DNA of 57,123 nucleotides, taken from assembly GCA_016208495.1 (NCBI GenBank), contig JACQXX010000078.1, forward strand, positions 1 to 57,123. Reading direction: 5' to 3'. Under the pieces are notes generated by a model. The model had not been told where the DNA came from. It did no database searches and saw nothing but the letters and a program-made list of their open reading frames with translations. The stretch's first letter is position 1. Every line of letters starts with the position of its first letter. Positions 51,961-57,123 of the stretch are shown piece by piece. The DNA is from Acidobacteriota bacterium. Its GTDB lineage: Bacteria > Acidobacteriota > Blastocatellia > Chloracidobacteriales > Chloracidobacteriaceae. The translations under genes were made by a program, and so were the position numbers.

Positions 51961-54231
51961 ATGACTCCATCTGCACCTTCAAAATCCGCTCGAACCTGGT
52001 TGTGGATCTACCTCTCAGCATTTTTGCTTCGGATGGCCAATAACTTTTTCGGAGTCTTTTCGCCAATTGGTGTCATTCCGGTGGCGGCTGATTCTTTTTT
52101 TCACATGCATCGCATCCGGTGGGCGACCGAGCATGGATTTCAGGTTCCAGATGTGGAGCGCTACCTGAATTTTCCAGTTGGGGCACATACTTACTGGCCG
52201 TATGGGTTTGACCTGGTGTATGCCGCAATGGCCCGTCTGGTGAGCCCGTTGCACCCGGATCCGTGGTGGACCGTTGCAACCGCATCGGTGGTCACACCAC
52301 TCATCAGTGCCTTGACCCCTTGCCTGGTATTTGAAATCGGAAAAACACTTGGGGGTAAACGGCTTGGAATCTGGTCGGCATTCTTATGTGTGATCTTGCC
52401 GTCAATCACCATGACCGGCAGTATTGGCTATGTTGATCACCATGTGTTCGAATCCCTCTGGCTGGCGGTGTACCTGCTGGCCTACCTCAAAGCCCTCACG
52501 CTGCTTGATAGTCATCTGGTGAAGGCCCGCTGGCTGGCCCGTCTGGCTGGTGTCGCGATGACCGCTGGGGTTTTGTTTACCACTGTTCTGCCGATTCTCT
52601 TGCCTCTCCACACTGGTGTTGTCGTTTGCCAGATCGTGCGCGAATGGAGGCAATCAAATACGGCTGCAATTCGCCAACTGATTGAACTCAACAGCTTTGT
52701 GTATACAGCCTTCCTGTTGACGCTGCTGCCGTTTGTCACCCTGCCAATTGCCGAACCCAATGGTATCAATCCGGCACTCGTCTTCTCATGGGTGTTTGGG
52801 TTTGGGCTGGCCTGTACCGTGCTGGTCTTGCTCAACGTCTGGGGGCCGCAGACCAGTGGCAACCCGAGGCTTTCTGTTCGGTGGCGTTTCGGCGCCTGCC
52901 TGGTCGCTCTGGGATTGATGCTCTTTCGAACTGACCTGTCGTCCGCGCTTTCATTTCTCGAATATGGAATCGGCCACTTGTTGCGGGGTGATCCCTGGGT
53001 GGCAACCGTCCAGGAAAACCTTCCAATCTGGCATTTCCCAACTTCACGCATCTTCGGAATGTTTTCAGGGTTTGTCGTGGTTTGGCCAGTCGCAATTGGC
53101 CTGATGCTCAAACGGGGTTGGGAAAAATCGTCACCAGTGTGGGTTGTGGTGATCTTGGGAGTTTTTCAAGCCGGAATCACAATGTTACAGCTTCGGTTTT
53201 GTGGATTTGCCACCGTGACGTATGCCCTGGCCCTTGGGTATCTGCTAACAGCCGGGATTGATTGGCTTTATGTGCGATTTGACATCAAAGAAACCACAAC
53301 CGTTCGTGAAGTCAAAGGACTGGCCTGTTTTGTCGGCGGTATTCTCTTATGGCTCGGAATGTTGTGGCCCATCCTGGCCAATGTCGTTTATCCATCAGCC
53401 TTTATTGGCAGTGTCAGTCCAATGTTCTTTCGTCTGTTCCCTACCTTGCAATGGATAAACCACCATACACCGCCTGTTTCCCCGAAAGCTGATGCGACCA
53501 CTGACTATTGTATTGCGGCAGATTGGGTCGTGGGTCACTGGATTGTCCTGATGGGGAACCGTCCGGTGCTGGCTTCGCCAATGGAACATACTCAATCACA
53601 CCGCGAAGGCATTCATGACGGTGCCGCAGCCCTGATGTTGCCGCCCGAAGCAGCCTTTCACGTCATGGAGCGCCGTCGAATCCGATATCTTCTGGTCACG
53701 GATATTCAGGTAACGACTTTTCTTGAAGCCGCTTACTGGGATCTGGCCACCAACCAGATTACATTCCCGCATTCACAAACCGAAATGATTCGGCAGGCAC
53801 TTTATTTTCGATTACTGCACGATGCGATTCCGGCCAATGATCCAGCAGCGAGGGTGCTCCGTCATTTACGGCTTGTTCACGAAGCCCTATCAGCAGGTGA
53901 AAAAATCCCCTATGCCCGCCTGTTTGAAAGGGTTCCAGGAGTTGAACTGTCTGGAACCACCCAACCAAATGCTGAAGTTCGATTAACCGCTCAGCTTTAT
54001 ACTCCCAATGGACGCCTCATTGCTTACACCGATACTGTGACGGCTGATGCAACTGGGAAATTTCAGGTGGTTGTCCCCTATGCGGCAGGTCAACAGGCCC
54101 ATTCCGAAATTCGAATGCTGACCCCATACAAAATTGAATCTGCCGGGAACCAAAGTGTGATTGTGGTGACTGAAGCAGAGATACTTTCCGGTGCCAAACG
54201 GGAAGTGAATTGGAATGAAAAAACCTTTTAG
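51961..54231 (+). CDS. STT3/PglB-like oligosaccharyltransferase with a C-terminal beta domain
   Basis: 756 aa from the ATG at 51961; codons upstream come from the octamer array. About twelve TM segments occupy the first ~510 residues. Catalytic-loop features: an acidic motif in VAADSFFHMHR (about 40-50), GYVDHHVFE (about 157-165, like DHHxxE of STT3) and VVGHWIVLMGNRPVLASP in place of WWDYG-type. A soluble C-terminal region ends in a beta-rich Ig-like part (VELSGTTQPNAEVRLTAQLY to about 740). STT3-family enzymes transfer lipid-linked glycans to Asn of proteins on the periplasmic side. No flippase or glycosyltransferase cluster is adjacent, so the glycan is unknown. Confidence 0.82.
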   Translation: MTPSAPSKSARTWLWIYLSAFLLRMANNFFGVFSPIGVIPVAADSFFHMHRIRWATEHGFQVPDVERYLNFPVGAHTYWPYGFDLVYAAMARLVSPLHPDPWWTVATASVVTPLISALTPCLVFEIGKTLGGKRLGIWSAFLCVILPSITMTGSIGYVDHHVFESLWLAVYLLAYLKALTLLDSHLVKARWLARLAGVAMTAGVLFTTVLPILLPLHTGVVVCQIVREWRQSNTAAIRQLIELNSFVYTAFLLTLLPFVTLPIAEPNGINPALVFSWVFGFGLACTVLVLLNVWGPQTSGNPRLSVRWRFGACLVALGLMLFRTDLSSALSFLEYGIGHLLRGDPWVATVQENLPIWHFPTSRIFGMFSGFVVVWPVAIGLMLKRGWEKSSPVWVVVILGVFQAGITMLQLRFCGFATVTYALALGYLLTAGIDWLYVRFDIKETTTVREVKGLACFVGGILLWLGMLWPILANVVYPSAFIGSVSPMFFRLFPTLQWINHHTPPVSPKADATTDYCIAADWVVGHWIVLMGNRPVLASPMEHTQSHREGIHDGAAALMLPPEAAFHVMERRRIRYLLVTDIQVTTFLEAAYWDLATNQITFPHSQTEMIRQALYFRLLHDAIPANDPAARVLRHLRLVHEALSAGEKIPYARLFERVPGVELSGTTQPNAEVRLTAQLYTPNGRLIAYTDTVTADATGKFQVVVPYAAGQQAHSEIRMLTPYKIESAGNQSVIVVTEAEILSGAKREVNWNEKTF

Positions 54232-54234
54232 TGG

Positions 54235-54720
54235 TTAGTGGTCAGTGGTCAGTGGTTAGTTCTTGGTGGTTAGTGGTTAGTGATGTCAGTGAAGAGTTGA
54301 AGCCGTTTTGGTTCTCAGCCCACAAAGTGGGCGCCGGCTCGTAGCCCAGGGCGAGTCTTCGAGCCCTGGGAATTCGGGTCATTTCCCACCTTTTCCCCGC
54401 CCGGCCAGCCGCCGTAGGCGGCGGCTGGCCGGGCGATGGTGAGGAGGCAACGTTTTCCCAGGGTTGCACCCTGGGCTACGAGCCTTTCACCCGCTTCGCG
54501 GGTTCAAATCCGCTCATTTTTTCAACTCTTAATCTGGCATTAGTGGTTAGTGGTTAGTGGTTAGTAATTGGGGCTTGGGGCTTTGGAACCATACCTTCGA
54601 AGAACCAAGAACCAAGAACTAACCACTAACCACTAGCCACTAACCACTAACCACTAACCACTAGCCACTAACCACTAACCACTAACCACTAACCACTAAC
54701 CACCGACACCCATTGCCTGA
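54235..54720. repeat. Inverted GTGGTTA / TAACCAC arrays around a palindrome
   Basis: GTGGTTAGTGGTCAGTGG units (54235-54290 and 54538-54570) face CTAACCACTAACCAC units (about 54612-54703; roughly twelve 7-bp units). Between the two left arrays lies the palindromic element at 54338-54482. No gene in this ~600-bp gap. Confidence 0.85.
54338..54482. repeat. Nested palindromic element (CTCGTAGCCCAGGG ends)
   Basis: The outer arms CTCGTAGCCCAGGG (54338-54351) and CCCTGGGCTACGAG (54469-54482) are a perfect 14-bp inverted repeat. A second pair (around CCCTGGGAA 54364-54372 and TTCCCAGGG 54455-54463) lies inside. The centre is a 16-bp perfect stem (54398-54413 with 54420-54435). REPIN- or MITE-like in plan. 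Confidence 0.8.
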
Positions 54721-54848
54721 AAGCTTGCATCCAACCGATTGTCTCCGTACACTTTCAGCTTCTCAATCACTATTCCATCTAACTACAACTTATTGTTTTT
54801 AAACCGGTTATCTCACACATTCGTGTTTTTCAGTATTGAAGGTCTGCT

Positions 54849-56975
54849 ATGAAAACCTGCCCTGCCTGTAATCATCAATTCGAAGACACACTTAAATTTT
54901 GCCCTAATGACGGAACAGCACTGGCTTCACCAGATACAATTCCCTCAACCATACCAAATAACCCGAAGGAAACTGATTCTCTGGTTGGCAAATTGATTGC
55001 CGGACGCTACCAAATCCTGGCCAAGCTTGGCGAAGGCGGAATGGGCGCTGTCTACAAAGCCGAGCAGACGATGATGAATCGAACCTGTGCCATCAAAATC
55101 ATGAATCCGGCTTACACTCAGGATCACGATGCTGTCAGCCGCTTTCATCGCGAAGCCCAGATGTCGAGCAAGCTTGATCATCCACATGCCATTCATATTT
55201 ATGACTTTGGCAATACTGAAGACGGACTGCTTTATCTGGTTATGGAATTTGTCGAAGGCCAGACCCTGTCCTCACTTCTGAAACAAAGCGGCCCGCTTTC
55301 CCTCGAACGCACCATGACGATTGCCCGGCAGGCAGCCGCCGCCCTCGAAGCCGCACACAAACTTAACATCGTGCATCGTGACCTCAAACCCGACAACATT
55401 ATGATTGCCCAGCGTGACAACAGCGACTGGGTTAAGGTTCTGGATTTTGGAATTGCCAAAGTATCTGGTGAAGACCACCGCTGGGACGTCACCAAAGCCG
55501 GAATGGTCATTGGGACGCCGCTTTATATGTCGCCGGAACAACTTTCCGGGGATCGCCTGGATCCACGCTCAGATATCTATAGTTTTGCGCTGATTTTGTA
55601 TCAGATGCTCACCGGCGGACTGCCTTTCACAGGTGACAATGCCCAGGCCGTCATGGTCAAACGTCTGACAGAAACGCCGCTTCCAATGACAACGGTCAAT
55701 CCACGAGTCAGTATTTCAATCACGGTTGAAAATGCCATTCTGCAAGGGTTAGCGCGAAATCGGGACCATCGTCCCTATGACGTTGGCACCTTCCTGCAAT
55801 TGCTCGAACAAGCCATCCGAACCACATCTCCATCGGCCTTTGCTGGAACGATTCAATATGTGGCCCAACGCGGCGACACCAATCCAATCAACCCGGCGGA
55901 AACACACGTGACAGGGGCAAAAGGCCCATCAGCAGCACCTTCATACAGCCCAGCGCCGGCAATTGACCACACACCGCCAACTCCAGGACAACCACAACCG
56001 CCGGTTCAGCCAAGTGGGGTATCAAACAGCGGAATGCCACCGATTCCAACTATTCCTCAGCCCCAAAGTACACCAGGACAGGCATTTGGGGCACCACCTG
56101 TTCCACCAGGATTTGGGTATCACCCAGGCCCACAATCCGGCCAGGGTTTGGGATCCCCACATAGTGGAGTTCCACCGCAACCGCCACCGGCTCCGCCACC
56201 GCCAGCCCCGCGAAAAAGCTACGCCGGGTTGATTATTGGACTCCTGCTTGTATTTGCCGTTCTTGGAATCGGTGGGGTATGGGGAGTCTGGAAATTTGTG
56301 TTAAACAAAGAGCAGCCACCAGTTGTCGCCACTGATCCCAAACAACCAGACACCAAACCGACGACACCATCTGGAGATTCCAAACCAACCACCGACAATC
56401 CGACCCGGCCCACGACTCCGGAAAAACCGACTGTCACCGCCAATCCAGCCACTGGAGATGAAGCCGCAGCCAAAACCAGCTATGACCAAGGGCTCAAACT
56501 GGCCAAAGAAAACAAGCTGTCAGAAGCCATCACCAGGTTTCAGGAAGCCGTTAAAGCCAAGCCTGATTATGGCGAAGCTCATCTGGCCCTGGGCACCGGG
56601 CTGTTTGCACTCCACCAAATTCCGGAATCAATTGACGCCTATACTCAGGCGATTCGCTATGTGACCGATGCCGACAAAAAACATAAAGCCCACTATGGAC
56701 GGGCACTTGGTCAATGGGAATCAAAAGAATTTACTGCAGCGGCACAAGATTTCAAAACCGCCTATGAAAACAAGCCAACTGAACAGGAATTACTTGTTTA
56801 TCAAGGGTTTATGCTCCAACTGGCCGGCAATGCAGACGAGGCCAACACGGCTTATGATACCTATTTGCAATCCAACAAAATCGGAAAGTTTGCCCGCTAT
56901 GCCAGACTGTGTCGTAGCGGCAAAGCCAAACCTCCAGCAACCCTAAAGGAATTTGACAGCTACCCGTTGGACTAA
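54849..56975 (+). CDS. Zinc-ribbon Ser/Thr protein kinase with TPR domain
   Basis: 708 aa, GAAGG before the ATG. The N-terminal zinc ribbon has CPAC (4-7) and CPND (18-21). The kinase domain (about 50-320) has GEGGMGAVYKAE, AIKIM, VHRDLKPDNIMI and VLDFGIAKV. A Pro-rich linker (about 350-455), a TM helix (about 457-485; LIIGLLLVFAVLGIGGVWGVW), and a periplasmic C-terminal part with TPR-like repeats (about 540-690; ALGTGLFALHQIPESIDAYTQAI) follow. The zinc ribbon and kinase are cytoplasmic, the TPR outside. Substrates unknown. It is a second, differently built receptor kinase beside the TonB_C one. Confidence 0.9.
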   Translation: MKTCPACNHQFEDTLKFCPNDGTALASPDTIPSTIPNNPKETDSLVGKLIAGRYQILAKLGEGGMGAVYKAEQTMMNRTCAIKIMNPAYTQDHDAVSRFHREAQMSSKLDHPHAIHIYDFGNTEDGLLYLVMEFVEGQTLSSLLKQSGPLSLERTMTIARQAAAALEAAHKLNIVHRDLKPDNIMIAQRDNSDWVKVLDFGIAKVSGEDHRWDVTKAGMVIGTPLYMSPEQLSGDRLDPRSDIYSFALILYQMLTGGLPFTGDNAQAVMVKRLTETPLPMTTVNPRVSISITVENAILQGLARNRDHRPYDVGTFLQLLEQAIRTTSPSAFAGTIQYVAQRGDTNPINPAETHVTGAKGPSAAPSYSPAPAIDHTPPTPGQPQPPVQPSGVSNSGMPPIPTIPQPQSTPGQAFGAPPVPPGFGYHPGPQSGQGLGSPHSGVPPQPPPAPPPPAPRKSYAGLIIGLLLVFAVLGIGGVWGVWKFVLNKEQPPVVATDPKQPDTKPTTPSGDSKPTTDNPTRPTTPEKPTVTANPATGDEAAAKTSYDQGLKLAKENKLSEAITRFQEAVKAKPDYGEAHLALGTGLFALHQIPESIDAYTQAIRYVTDADKKHKAHYGRALGQWESKEFTAAAQDFKTAYENKPTEQELLVYQGFMLQLAGNADEANTAYDTYLQSNKIGKFARYARLCRSGKAKPPATLKEFDSYPLD

Positions 56976-56978
56976 ATT

Positions 56979-57012
56979 AGGGTTCAGGGTTCAGGGTTCA
57001 GGGTTCAGGGTT
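56979..57012 (+). repeat. Heptamer array (AGGGTTC)
   Basis: Four to five AGGGTTC units a few bases after the stop of the kinase gene. Confidence 0.8.
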
Positions 57013-57017
57013 GTTGA

Positions 57018-57061
57018 GTATCATTAAATCGTATACAGGAAAGTATCATAAATTGTATACA
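57018..57061. promoter_or_regulatory. Two direct copies of a GTATCAT(T)AAATYGTATACA motif
   Basis: GTATCATTAAATCGTATACA (57018-57037) and GTATCATAAATTGTATACA (57043-57061), offset by 25 bases, each containing the GTATAC palindrome. Tandem operator-like sites for a gene beyond the window edge are possible. Confidence 0.45.
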
Positions 57062-57123
57062 CCGTTATATATCAAGGAAATGACCCGGATAAAAGATTAA
57101 CCAGAAAAATCGTGCGGAGTTGA

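Noticed and set aside
54612-54703. CTAACCA array as CRISPR or telomere-like sequence
   Set aside because: 7-bp contiguous units with no spacers, inside a chromosome-like region; one of many arrays with different units.

Overview
The window looks like a piece of an Acidobacteriota chromosome, probably Blastocatellia or a near relative. This is inferred from a VWFA-related protein of the acidobacterial type, an Oar-like TonB-dependent receptor with an N-terminal carboxypeptidase-regulatory domain, BACON/P-domain surface protein repeats, two Ser/Thr kinases with unusual C-terminal fusions, and intergenic regions packed with short tandem repeats. No phage or plasmid genes and no intact transposase are visible. 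One tRNA gene (Ala, CGC) is present.

Layout. 1-5.25 kb: the 3' end of a secreted P-domain/BACON protein, a VWA protein and an ankyrin protein with a pilin-like segment. 5.5-15.5 kb: a complete fatty-acid beta-oxidation locus (TetR-type FadR, FadD, FadN-type HAD/ECH fusion, thiolase, a secreted unknown, FadE). It holds two palindromes matching the Bacillus-type FadR operator half-sites, and a HicBA module whose toxin has a premature stop. 15.5-24.4 kb: tandem coiled-coil paralogues, DUF1877, a thioredoxin-fold protein, UppP, tRNA-Ala, and the TonB-dependent receptor. 24.7-32.6 kb (mostly minus strand): CrtI/CrtD-like oxidoreductase, serine hydrolase, BioA, then an operon of a 16-cysteine peptide, an MNIO (DUF692) enzyme, a DUF2063 partner and a MobA-like nucleotidyltransferase. 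33.3-39.7 kb: TruB, small secreted proteins, a YacP-like nuclease, a PBP transpeptidase and a sulfotransferase. 39.8-42.3 kb: an AAA ATPase overlapping a TOPRIM-like DUF3226 gene, a possible split OLD/PARIS-like defence pair. 42.6-50 kb: SDR, UDP-glucuronate decarboxylase, GalU, kinase-TonB_C fusion, aldehyde dehydrogenase, methyltransferase. 50-57 kb: LolA-like protein, STT3-type oligosaccharyltransferase, and a zinc-ribbon/kinase/TPR protein.

The most interesting items are: (1) the bufferin-like MNIO cluster, whose duplicated Cys-rich peptide has no start codon in its own frame and needs a +1 shift from a well-placed ATG; (2) the FadR operators; (3) the ATPase/TOPRIM pair; (4) intergenic 7- and 8-mer arrays that often occur as inverted pairs, abut start and stop codons, and supply the C-termini of unrelated proteins; (5) a ~105-bp dispersed repeat with short inverted ends; and (6) two larger palindromic elements. 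All functions are read from sequence alone; no database search was run.
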